From Streptomyces sp. ASQP_92 (GTDB lineage Bacteria > Actinomycetota > Actinomycetes > Streptomycetales > Streptomycetaceae), in contig NZ_JAODUA010000009.1 in NCBI RefSeq assembly GCF_025399895.1, positions 62,001-126,000 on the forward strand: a stretch of DNA of 64,000 bases, given 5' to 3'. Below the pieces are notes generated by a model. It saw only the letters and a program-made list of their open reading frames with translations. It did not search any database and was not told where the DNA came from. The stretch's first letter is position 1, and each line of letters starts with the position of its first letter. Of this stretch, positions 57,664 to 64,000 are shown one piece after another. A program made the position numbers and the translations under genes.

Positions 57664-59147
57664 TGGGCGGCAGCACGCCCTTCGAGGGCATGAGCCACGA
57701 AGCCATGCTGGCCTGGCTGGACCAGGCGAACAGCGGCACCGTGCAGGGCGCCGCCGACCGCCTGGCGGCCGCGGCCAAGGAGATCCGGAAGATCGCGGAC
57801 GACTTGAAGGTCCGCCCCCAATGGGTCGAGTGGAAGGGCGCGGGCGCGGACGCCTTCCGCACCTGGAGCGCCGACCTGGCCAACGCGACCCTGCGCCTGG
57901 GCGACTTCAGCGAAGACTCCTCAAAATGGCTGGGCCACGCCTCCGACGCCATCGCCACGGCCCAGGCCGCCATCCCCCGCGACCAGACGGGCGCACAAGG
58001 AAACCTGGCCGCGGCCAAGGCCGCACACAACGACCCGGACGCGTCGATGATCGCCCGCAAGTCGACGTCCGAACTGGCGGCACTGGAAGCCGACAAGGAG
58101 AAGGTCCGGCAGGAGGCCGTCGCCCAGATGCGGAAGCTGGGCCAGGCGTACGAGCAGTCTGCGACGCAGATGAACGGCTTGGTACGGCCGAAGTTTCCGC
58201 CGCCGCCGGCGACGATTGCGCCGGATAACGACGGTTCTCTCCGTCGTACTGGAGTCGATCTTGACTCAGGCGGTACGGGTCTAGGTACTTCCTCTCCTGG
58301 CCACGCCGCCCCAGCAGGGTCCGTGCGTTCAGGAGCCTCAACCTCCGCTGCTCCCAATCCGTCGCAGCAGCCTGATCTCTCCTCACCAGAGCGTTTTGTG
58401 CTGGCGGAGGCGCCGCGACCTGCGCGGATGGATGTCGACTCGGTGGCCTCGTTGCCGCCCGCAGTACGGACACCAGGATCTGCCAGGAGCGCGCTGGGAC
58501 TGACCGTCAGTGAGACGCCGGTAACACGTGTGTCTCCGCCGATTTTCGGCGGAGGGTTGAGCGTGCCATCCACCGCAATTGGCCCGGAGCGGCCGTCGGC
58601 CGGGGAGCGATCCCTGGTGGAGCCCCGGCAGAGCCGTTCCAGCCGTAACTCCGTGCGGCTGCCCGGTGGCAGTCCCGGGATCACGGGTGGTCGCCCCGTT
58701 CCAGCTCCACAGGGCCGACCGAATGGTGGCATTCCCAAGGGAACAGTCGTAGGGGTAGGGGAAACCGAAGGCCACGGCACGACGAGGCCCATTACCGGAG
58801 CGGGTCCTGTCGGGCAGGCAATGGGTCGGCCGGGAGCGGCGCCTGGTCACGCTTCGCTTACGCCACGCAGCGGGGTGAGTGGGGGAAGCACACAGCAGTC
58901 GGGGCGCGTTGCCGGCACCCGTGCCGCATCGACTGGTGCAGGAGCGGAACGAGGAGGCGTATCGGGCGGAAGGCCGGTCGTTGGGAATGCGGGCGGTGGA
59001 GGCCAGGGTGGCGGGCGACTGCCCAGGGACTCGCAAAGAGGAAAATCACGGCGTGAGGCAGGCGATAACGTCCGCGGCCACCTCGTCGAAGACGACGAGA
59101 CATGGCTGCGGGACGACCCACGCGTTGTGCCGCCGGTCATCGACTGA
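57663..59147 (+). CDS. WXG/PPE-like type VII substrate with long Ser/Gly/Pro tail, gene 2 of 3
   Basis: A 494-residue protein. Residues 1-175 are helical, with VEWKGAGADAFRTWSADLAN containing the W-x-G turn near residues 57-59 of a WXG100-type hairpin. Residues 185-470 are disordered Ser/Pro/Gly/Arg-rich. The C-terminus DDETWLRDDPRVVPPVID is acidic and resembles tails seen in Streptomyces type VII loci. No signal peptide. Its start overlaps the previous stop codon (TGATG), and its stop overlaps the mycosin start, so all three genes are coupled. Confidence 0.75.
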   Translation: MGGSTPFEGMSHEAMLAWLDQANSGTVQGAADRLAAAAKEIRKIADDLKVRPQWVEWKGAGADAFRTWSADLANATLRLGDFSEDSSKWLGHASDAIATAQAAIPRDQTGAQGNLAAAKAAHNDPDASMIARKSTSELAALEADKEKVRQEAVAQMRKLGQAYEQSATQMNGLVRPKFPPPPATIAPDNDGSLRRTGVDLDSGGTGLGTSSPGHAAPAGSVRSGASTSAAPNPSQQPDLSSPERFVLAEAPRPARMDVDSVASLPPAVRTPGSARSALGLTVSETPVTRVSPPIFGGGLSVPSTAIGPERPSAGERSLVEPRQSRSSRNSVRLPGGSPGITGGRPVPAPQGRPNGGIPKGTVVGVGETEGHGTTRPITGAGPVGQAMGRPGAAPGHASLTPRSGVSGGSTQQSGRVAGTRAASTGAGAERGGVSGGRPVVGNAGGGGQGGGRLPRDSQRGKSRREAGDNVRGHLVEDDETWLRDDPRVVPPVID

Positions 59148-60394
59148 TGCGTACAAGAAAGGCGCGAGGGAAGCTCATGCCATTGAGCAGTGTTCGGCGC
59201 AAGCGTGGGTCCGCAGCCGTATTGGCATTGTGCGGCGTGCTGTTGCTGAGTGCCGCCGCCGCGCCTGCCTGGGCGCAGTCGACACGCGAGAAGCAGTGGT
59301 TCCTCGACGCCATGAAGGCCGACGATATGTGGCGAACCAGTACAGGCACGGGCGTCACCGTTGCCGTGATCGACTCAGGCGTCGACTCAAACAATCCCGA
59401 TCTGCTCGGACAAGTGCTGCCAGGCAAGGACTTCGCACAGGACCAGCCGGGGGACGCACGCGCCGACTATGAGGGTCATGGCACAAGCATGGCCGGGTTG
59501 ATCGCTGGGACGGGGGCACGCGACGGCGGAGGCGGGGCTTTTGGCCTTGCCCCGGGCGTGAAAATTCTTCCAGTCCGCTTGCCTAAAGCAGGTGACGCCG
59601 CCAACCAGGCCGAAGGCGACAAGCGGTTCAACGCGGTTGCGCCCCAGGCGATCCGCTATGCGGCCGACGCAGGCGCGAAAGTCATCAATCTCTCTCTGGG
59701 CAGAGCCGCAGGCTCTGCCCAGCTGACCGCAGCGGTGAAGTACGCCCTGAACAAGGGATCGCTGGTGTTTGCCGCGGTCGGGAACAGTGGCGACAGCGAC
59801 AACCGGGTCGAATACCCGGCCGCCACACCAGGCGTGGTGGGCGTAGGGGCAGTGGGTAAGGACCTTCGCAGGACCGCGTGGTCTGAATACGGCCCCCAGG
59901 TGGACATGGCCGCCCCCGGCGCCGAGATGGTCCACCCCTGCGGAGGCAAAACCGGCCTCTGTAAAACCGACGGCACAAGCGACGCCACCGCCCTGGCCTC
60001 CGCCTCCGCCGCCCTGATCTGGTCCAAGCACCCGACCTGGACCAACAACCAGGTGCTCCGAGTCATGCTCAACACCATTGGCGCCCCCACCGACGGGTCG
60101 AAGCGGAACGACTCGATCGGCTACGGCATCGTCCGCCCCCGGATCGCCCTGGAGAACCCAGGCGACCCGGGCCCGGCCGACGTGTACCCCCTGCCCGACC
60201 TCGCGCCGTCGACCGCGCCCCCGGCGCCGAGTCCGGCCGGCACTCCGGCCAAGGCAGAAGCGGTTCAGGCTACCGAGTCTGAGAAGCGGCCAACTGGCGC
60301 TGTCATTTGGGGGGTTGGGGCCGCGGGCGCCCTGGTCGTAGCTCTAGGTTTTTGGGCTCTGCGCAAGCGTCGCCAACGAGTCGGCGCCCACTGA
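59147..60394 (+). CDS. type VII-associated subtilisin-like serine protease (mycosin-like), gene 3 of 3
   Basis: A 415-residue membrane-anchored S8 protease. The signal (SVRRKRGSAAVLALCGVLLL) probably cleaves after APAWA. The catalytic triad is Asp76 (VAVIDSGVD), His111 (YEGHGTSMAG) and Ser278 (DGTSDATALASASAAL). The usual Met-Ala-x-Pro after GTS is Asp-Ala-Thr-Ala. A Pro/Ala linker leads to a C-terminal TM (GAVIWGVGAAGALVVALGFW) and a basic tail RKRRQR. This is the mycosin layout. Neither EccC nor other Ecc core genes are in the window. Confidence 0.88.
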   Translation: MRTRKARGKLMPLSSVRRKRGSAAVLALCGVLLLSAAAAPAWAQSTREKQWFLDAMKADDMWRTSTGTGVTVAVIDSGVDSNNPDLLGQVLPGKDFAQDQPGDARADYEGHGTSMAGLIAGTGARDGGGGAFGLAPGVKILPVRLPKAGDAANQAEGDKRFNAVAPQAIRYAADAGAKVINLSLGRAAGSAQLTAAVKYALNKGSLVFAAVGNSGDSDNRVEYPAATPGVVGVGAVGKDLRRTAWSEYGPQVDMAAPGAEMVHPCGGKTGLCKTDGTSDATALASASAALIWSKHPTWTNNQVLRVMLNTIGAPTDGSKRNDSIGYGIVRPRIALENPGDPGPADVYPLPDLAPSTAPPAPSPAGTPAKAEAVQATESEKRPTGAVIWGVGAAGALVVALGFWALRKRRQRVGAH

Positions 60395-60402
60395 GCCCTG
60401 GT

Positions 60403-60981
60403 CTAAAGGGAGTAGTCCTTCAACCCCTCGGTTTCCAGAGTGATGCCCAAGGGGGCCGGGAGGGTGACGGTCGCGCCATACGCGTAGGCGGTGATCTCGG
60501 CGTAGCGGCCGTCGCGCGGGGCGCTGTGGACGACAACAGCGTCGGCGTCGCGGTCGATGAGGAGGTAGACGGGTAGCCCGGCCTCTGCGTAGCCGTCGCG
60601 CTTCTCGACCCGGTCGCGACGGTCTGTGCCGGAGTCGTGAGAGGTGACTTCCACGACCATGAGAACCCCGGCGGGATCAGCCCATTCGCCTTGCCCGGCG
60701 AAATGGCCCACCGGTCCGAGCGACCCGTCGGGCCGAGCGCGCCCATTGCGGTAGGTCCCGACCTTCAGACCCTGCTCGGGGTGCAGATCCAGGTCGGGTC
60801 GCGCCTGCATGCACTGTCGAAGCAGCCACATGAAGATCGTGACGTGGTCGCCGTCCGGCACGGGCTTGACCTCTAGCTTTCCGTTGATGAACTCAAGAGT
60901 CACCGTCTCGGGAGCATGGCGGGCGAGATCTTCGAAGTCCTCGACGGACATCTGGGGGTGCTCGGCGGTGCTGGGGGTCAT
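60403..60981 (-). CDS. Uma2-family PD-(D/E)xK endonuclease-like protein
   Basis: A 192-residue Uma2/DUF820 protein: MSVEDFEDLARHAPETVTLE, FINGKLEVKPVPDGDHVTIF, RPDGSLGPVG, and the nuclease-like core VLMVVEVTSHDSGTDRRDRV followed by KRDGYAEAGLPVYLLIDRDA. The E-V-x-S/T plus Asp upstream resembles the active site of the restriction-endonuclease-like fold. Uma2 genes are abundant in Streptomyces and cyanobacteria; biological role unknown. GAGGAGG precedes ATG 60981. Confidence 0.9.
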   Translation of the reverse strand: MTPSTAEHPQMSVEDFEDLARHAPETVTLEFINGKLEVKPVPDGDHVTIFMWLLRQCMQARPDLDLHPEQGLKVGTYRNGRARPDGSLGPVGHFAGQGEWADPAGVLMVVEVTSHDSGTDRRDRVEKRDGYAEAGLPVYLLIDRDADAVVVHSAPRDGRYAEITAYAYGATVTLPAPLGITLETEGLKDYSL

Positions 60982-61037
60982 GGCGTCGCCTCCTCCCCTC
61001 CATCGTGCCCCGCCCGGCGCGCGGATGGGCTGCATGG

Positions 61038-61943
61038 TCATGCGGGTGTCCTCTCGGCCGGGCGGCCCGCCGCCGCGCGGGCCTCGGCGGCCAGGGCGTG
61101 GACCCTGGCCGAGGAGAGGGCCGCGCCGGATGGCCGGGGACCCGGTTCGCCTCGGCAGGGGCCGCATTCCCCGCCTGGCAGAGCCTCCGGGCGGCCCGGG
61201 GCGCCGCACTTCGCGCACTCCAGGATGCGCAGTACCGGGCGTGGCGGCGGTGGTTCCGGGGGCAGCTTGTTGATGAGGCGGGTCCGGGTGAGGGCGGCCG
61301 GGCTGTGGACCGGGGTCGGGAGGCCGGAGGTCACGGCGCGCAGGATGTCCTGTTCCGTCGCGCCGCGCTCGAACCACGTGGCGGCCAGCGGTGCCAGCTC
61401 CGCGCACTCCCGCGCCGAGAGAGAAAGCACCGGCGCGGTACGCCCCAGGGCGGCCAGCAGGATCAACGCCCGGCTCCGCAAAGCCGGTTGAGCCGACGGG
61501 GGAGCAGGCTGGGGCGGCGGGGGTGGCGGCGACGGTGAACTGTCGTCGCCACCCCCACGGGTGAATTCCGCCCACCACGCGTCGTCCCGCGCCGTACGCG
61601 AGAACCAGGTCCGGGTCACCCAGCGGGCGCTGTCCGAGCCGCGCAGATGTTCCCGCCCCCGGCGTAGGTGGCCCGCGTGCACGAGGCGTTGGAGGGCGGT
61701 ACGCAGGGCGCACTGCCCGTACGGCAGCACCTGGGCCAGCGTCTTCACGGACATGTCCGCGCCCTCGGGAAGCCGGTCTATGTACCCGGCAACAGCCGCC
61801 TCGCGTGGCGGAAGGTGCATGAAGTCGTGATTCGTGCGCGGGCGTTGATCGGGAACGCGCCGTTTTCCGTAGCCCGGACTGGCCATCGGATGCCGGTCCG
61901 GATGCGCGGCGAAGGGGTCGGCACTAAAGTGGCTGTCAGCCAT
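61038..61943 (-). CDS. winged-helix DNA-binding protein with Cys motif
   Basis: A 301-residue protein. Residues 40-115 form a winged-helix region (FMHLPPREAAVAGYIDRLPE, SVKTLAQVLPYGQCALRTAL, RLVHAGHLRRGREHLRGS). A Pro-rich linker follows, then a helical part, then a C-terminal zinc-knuckle-like CAKCGAPGRPEALPGGECGPC motif near residues 252-272. This type of MarR/GntR-like protein is common and uncharacterised in Streptomyces accessory loci. Orientation is the same as Uma2, 56 bases upstream of it. Confidence 0.78.
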   Translation of the reverse strand: MADSHFSADPFAAHPDRHPMASPGYGKRRVPDQRPRTNHDFMHLPPREAAVAGYIDRLPEGADMSVKTLAQVLPYGQCALRTALQRLVHAGHLRRGREHLRGSDSARWVTRTWFSRTARDDAWWAEFTRGGGDDSSPSPPPPPPQPAPPSAQPALRSRALILLAALGRTAPVLSLSARECAELAPLAATWFERGATEQDILRAVTSGLPTPVHSPAALTRTRLINKLPPEPPPPRPVLRILECAKCGAPGRPEALPGGECGPCRGEPGPRPSGAALSSARVHALAAEARAAAGRPAERTPA

Positions 61944-62005
61944 CGGATCGCCTAACTCGATCGAGGTGGTCGCACCGCCGGATCGGTCTCTTCGATCTTG
62001 CGGTC

Positions 62006-62040
62006 AGCCCCCGGAGGTGTTCTCAGCACCGAAGGGGGCT
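62006..62040. terminator. hairpin in the 328-base gap after the winged-helix gene
   Basis: AGCCCCC and GGGGGCT enclose a smaller GGTG/CACC stem; ATTTGCTG follows. Rest of the gap (61944-62271) shows no gene. Confidence 0.45.
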
Positions 62041-62220
62041 ATTTGCTGTCTGGGACGCTAGACGCTCGTCACCCTCTGTGGCAAGTCGAACGCGGAAAGT
62101 GCCGATCGGCTGTGCTGCGAGCCCAACACGCAGGGTGGGAGGGTGGGTTGAGACCCTCCACCCATTCGATTTCCAGCACGGCTCGACGTCCGGCGCGTGA
62201 GCTTCGAGCCGTATGCGCAA

Positions 62221-62253
62221 CGAGCCGGTCACCTCGGGGAGGTGACCGGCTCG
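62221..62253 (-). terminator. terminator of the DUF397 gene
   Basis: CGAGCCGGTCACCTC and its exact complement (15-base stem, 3-base loop), 19 bases past the stop codon. Confidence 0.8.
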
Positions 62254-62271
62254 TCCTGGCGAACCGCGTTG

Positions 62272-62607
62272 TCAGTCCGCCGAGTTGGATGCCTTTACAT
62301 TGTCGATGAAGACCGACCACGTCGCCGCCCGGAACACGAGCGTCGGGCCGTGCGGAGCAGTCTTCGAGTCCCGGACGGGGACGATGTGCGGTACGCCGTC
62401 GCGGACTTCGAGGCAGTCGCCACCGCTGCTGCCGCTGTGGGTGGACTTGCGCCAGTGGCCCACTTCGAGGCAGTTGCCGCCGTCTCCACCGCTGTAACTG
62501 GACTTCTGCCAACGGGCGACCTCAAGACAATCGCCGCCATCGCCGCCGCTGTAGCTGGACTTGTGCCACGTGGCCTTGCTCAGGTCGTACTCAGGGCTGA
62601 TCCTCAT
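62272..62607 (-). CDS. DUF397 protein with three tandem motif copies
   Basis: A 111-residue protein. The DUF397 opening motif W-x-K-S-S/T-Y/H-S-G, then GGD/NCLEV, occurs three times (ATWHKSSYSGGDGGDCLEVA, RWQKSSYSGGDGGNCLEVG, HWRKSTHSGSSGGDCLEVRD); only the last continues into the complete domain (PVRDSKTAPHGPTLVFRA, then WSVFIDNVK). DUF397 proteins pair with Scr1/WhiJ-like XRE regulators. The start overlaps the end of the upstream XRE gene by 17 bases. Confidence 0.88.
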   Translation of the reverse strand: MRISPEYDLSKATWHKSSYSGGDGGDCLEVARWQKSSYSGGDGGNCLEVGHWRKSTHSGSSGGDCLEVRDGVPHIVPVRDSKTAPHGPTLVFRAATWSVFIDNVKASNSAD

Positions 62608-63436
62608 GGGCGTAATCCTCCGCCACTGATTCGATCAGGGCCAGGGATTGTTGTGGTGGCAGTGCGCTGGCCCCAAGTAGATCGTAGGTCAGTTCGTGTC
62701 GGGTAACCGTGGCGGGATCATCCTGGAGCCGTCCCGTTCCGAGTCCCTGGAGGTATGCGAGTGGTGGAGCGCCTTCGAAGCTCATCAACTTAAGGGAGCC
62801 GTTGAGCGCCGCATGCCCACCCACCGCAAACGGCAGCACCTGCACGATGATCCGGTGCCGGAAACCGAGGGCCGCCACATGGGCCAGGGCTTCGGCCATG
62901 ACTGCCGAGCCGCCGACCCGCCGCCGCAGTACCGCCTCATCAAGTACCGCCCACAACAAGGGCGTCGTTGGATCATCGAGCAGGCGGGCGCGGTCCAGCC
63001 TGGCGGACACCAGGTCGTCGATGACGGGCTCCGGCGCCGTGGGCTGGTAGGCGCGGAAGACGGCCCGCGCATACGCCTCGGTCTGCAACAGCCCCGGAAT
63101 TAGCAGCGGCGCATACTCGCGGATCGTCGTCGCCACGGCCTCCGCCTCCGCCGCCTCGGCGAAGTGATCCGGGTATTTCGACTTCGCCGCCGCCACGCAG
63201 TTGCGGGTGAAGAAACCGTCCGTGCCCAGGATCTCGTCGATCTGGCGGGCGTATTCGAGGTGCATGCGCCGCGTGCCCGCTTCGAGTTGGCCGATGAAGG
63301 AGCCGGAGACGAAGAGGGGCTGGCCGAGTTCGTCCTGGGTGAGGCCGGCCTTTTCGCGGGCGAAGCGGAGTTCGGCGCCGAGGAAGGCGCGGGGAGAGGA
63401 GGAGGGGTCGAGGTCCTTGGATCCTGGCATGGGCAA
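62591..63436 (-). CDS. XRE-family regulator with DUF5753 domain (Scr1/WhiJ-like)
   Basis: A 281-residue DNA-binding protein. The N-terminal HTH spans 15-70 (GAELRFAREKAGLTQDELGQ, FVSGSFIGQLEAGTRRMHLE). The C-terminal DUF5753 spans 95-275 (YAPLLIPGLLQTEAYARAVF, VLDEAVLRRRVGGSAVMAEA, VQVLPFAVGGHAALNGSLKL). Overlap with the DUF397 gene is the standard layout of this actinobacterial pair, described as toxin-antitoxin-like or developmental (WhiJ). Start at ATG 63436 or 63430. Confidence 0.92.
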   Translation of the reverse strand: MPMPGSKDLDPSSSPRAFLGAELRFAREKAGLTQDELGQPLFVSGSFIGQLEAGTRRMHLEYARQIDEILGTDGFFTRNCVAAAKSKYPDHFAEAAEAEAVATTIREYAPLLIPGLLQTEAYARAVFRAYQPTAPEPVIDDLVSARLDRARLLDDPTTPLLWAVLDEAVLRRRVGGSAVMAEALAHVAALGFRHRIIVQVLPFAVGGHAALNGSLKLMSFEGAPPLAYLQGLGTGRLQDDPATVTRHELTYDLLGASALPPQQSLALIESVAEDYAHEDQP

Positions 63437-63545
63437 CTCCCTGGACAGGCGGGGTTGTTGGGTTGCCGTCGGTAGTCAGGCTAGCGAGATTCGGCCACGC
63501 TGGGTGAGGAAAGCAGAACACTCGGTATGCAGGAGGGCAAGGCAG

Positions 63546-63818
63546 ATGGCACTGACCGCAATGGAGCGGGTGCGGGCGGCGGAGGAGGCCGTGGAGCAGC
63601 TGCGTACGGAACTGGACCGGGTCGGGGTGGTGCTGCCGTCGCTCAGGATCGACCCGCTGACGTGCGCGGGGCACGTGCTGTTCCCGCTGGTGGACCTGGG
63701 GCGCTGCAACATGGACATGGCGCTGCGCCTGGTGGCCGTACTGGCCGGGACGTACAGCGGGAAAGGGGCGCCGCCGATGGGCGACACCCCTTCCCCTTCT
63801 CCTGCTGAGCGTTCCTAG
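63546..63818 (+). CDS. small hypothetical protein divergent from the XRE gene
   Basis: A 90-residue protein with an N-terminal amphipathic helix (TAMERVRAAEEAVEQLRTEL), then VGVVLPSLRIDPLTCAGHVL and LGRCNMDMALRLVAVLAGTY. AGGAGG lies 9 bases before the ATG. Small proteins of this look often sit beside Scr1/DUF397 pairs in Streptomyces; role unknown. Its stop codon overlaps that of the converging partial gene by 3 bases. Confidence 0.72.
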   Translation: MALTAMERVRAAEEAVEQLRTELDRVGVVLPSLRIDPLTCAGHVLFPLVDLGRCNMDMALRLVAVLAGTYSGKGAPPMGDTPSPSPAERS

Positions 63819-64000
63819 CCGAGACCGCCCCGGCGGCGGCGGAGCCAGACCAGGCCGGCGCCCAGGCCTACGAGGGCCAGGGCCGCGCCCGCGATCGTGG
63901 CGATCTGGGTGCCGGTGTTGGCGAGGCCGCCGCCGGCGTGCCGGTCACCGGGGGCGGGCCGGTGGCCGCCCTGGCCCGAGGGGGCCGGGGCCGGGGTGGC
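63815..64000 (-). CDS. C-terminus of a sortase-anchored surface protein (LAXTG), partial
   Basis: The 61 visible residues end a wall-anchored protein: a Pro/Gly/Ala linker, sortase signal LANTG (class E, LAXTG), a hydrophobic span (IATIAGAALALVGLGAGLVW) and the basic tail LRRRRGGLG. The rest of the gene lies beyond the right edge. Confidence 0.85.
   Translation of the reverse strand, partial: ATPAPAPSGQGGHRPAPGDRHAGGGLANTGTQIATIAGAALALVGLGAGLVWLRRRRGGLG

Overview
The window is chromosomal DNA from a Streptomyces or a very close relative. Base composition is very GC-rich, and many genes start with GTG or TTG. Markers include mycothiol synthesis (mshA), a BldD-type cdgB, MsiK, three DasR-like operators, a SenS/SenR/HbpS cluster and CIRCE-controlled groEL. 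From memory, gene order follows the S. coelicolor core chromosome from mshA (SCO4204) to groEL2 (SCO4296), with local gains and losses. No insertion sequence, integrase, prophage, CRISPR array or rRNA was found.

Layout. 0-9.3 kb: a methyltransferase (cut by the left edge), mshA, a YbjN-like gene, an MFS exporter, gpmA, a secreted protein, a tiny Cys-rich protein and the phosphate switch phoU/phoR-phoP with a PHO box. 9.3-20.2 kb: a lipoprotein, carD, ispD-ispF, a PPOX protein, cysS, rlmB, a DoxX protein, a nucleotidyltransferase and msiK. 20.4-29 kb: tRNA-Thr, an unknown gene, a coiled-coil/Mrr-nuclease/TerD fusion, an FAD oxidoreductase, a DsbA-like lipoprotein, a rhomboid-like protein, a GNAT and a pentapeptide-repeat protein. 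29.7-36 kb: senR-senS and hbpS, then two exported metallopeptidases. 36-46 kb: terD, an ArfB-like rescue factor, a flavin reductase, cdgB, a sugar-binding-module membrane protein, and the kinase/nagA/nagK cluster divergent from an ABC solute-binding lipoprotein. 46-51 kb: a DUF3263 protein, otsB, otsA and gpgS (trehalose and glucosylglycerate). 51-56 kb: a SAM-I riboswitch, thrC, a MoaD-like gene, a cold-shock gene and groEL with two CIRCE copies. 56-64 kb looks accessory: a DUF4097-like lipoprotein, a type VII-like cassette (two WXG-type proteins and a mycosin), Uma2, a winged-helix protein, an Scr1/DUF397 pair and the end of a sortase substrate.

How the genes work together. DasR-like sites sit in front of msiK and inside the nagK/solute-binding divergent region, so one regulator probably couples aminosugar catabolism to the ATPase that powers sugar uptake. 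PhoP, BldD, HrcA and SAM each have a recognisable site or aptamer beside the gene they are known to control. At least nine genes lack an obvious ribosome-binding site and have a TAnnnT -10 hexamer 6-7 nt before the start codon, which suggests leaderless transcripts.

The most unusual items are the TerD/Mrr-nuclease fusion at 21.2-23.3 kb, a three-module (A-B-C) intergenic repeat family with fixed polarity found in six gene gaps, the type VII-like cassette, and the 51-residue Cys-rich protein. All calls come from reading the sequence; no database search was run.
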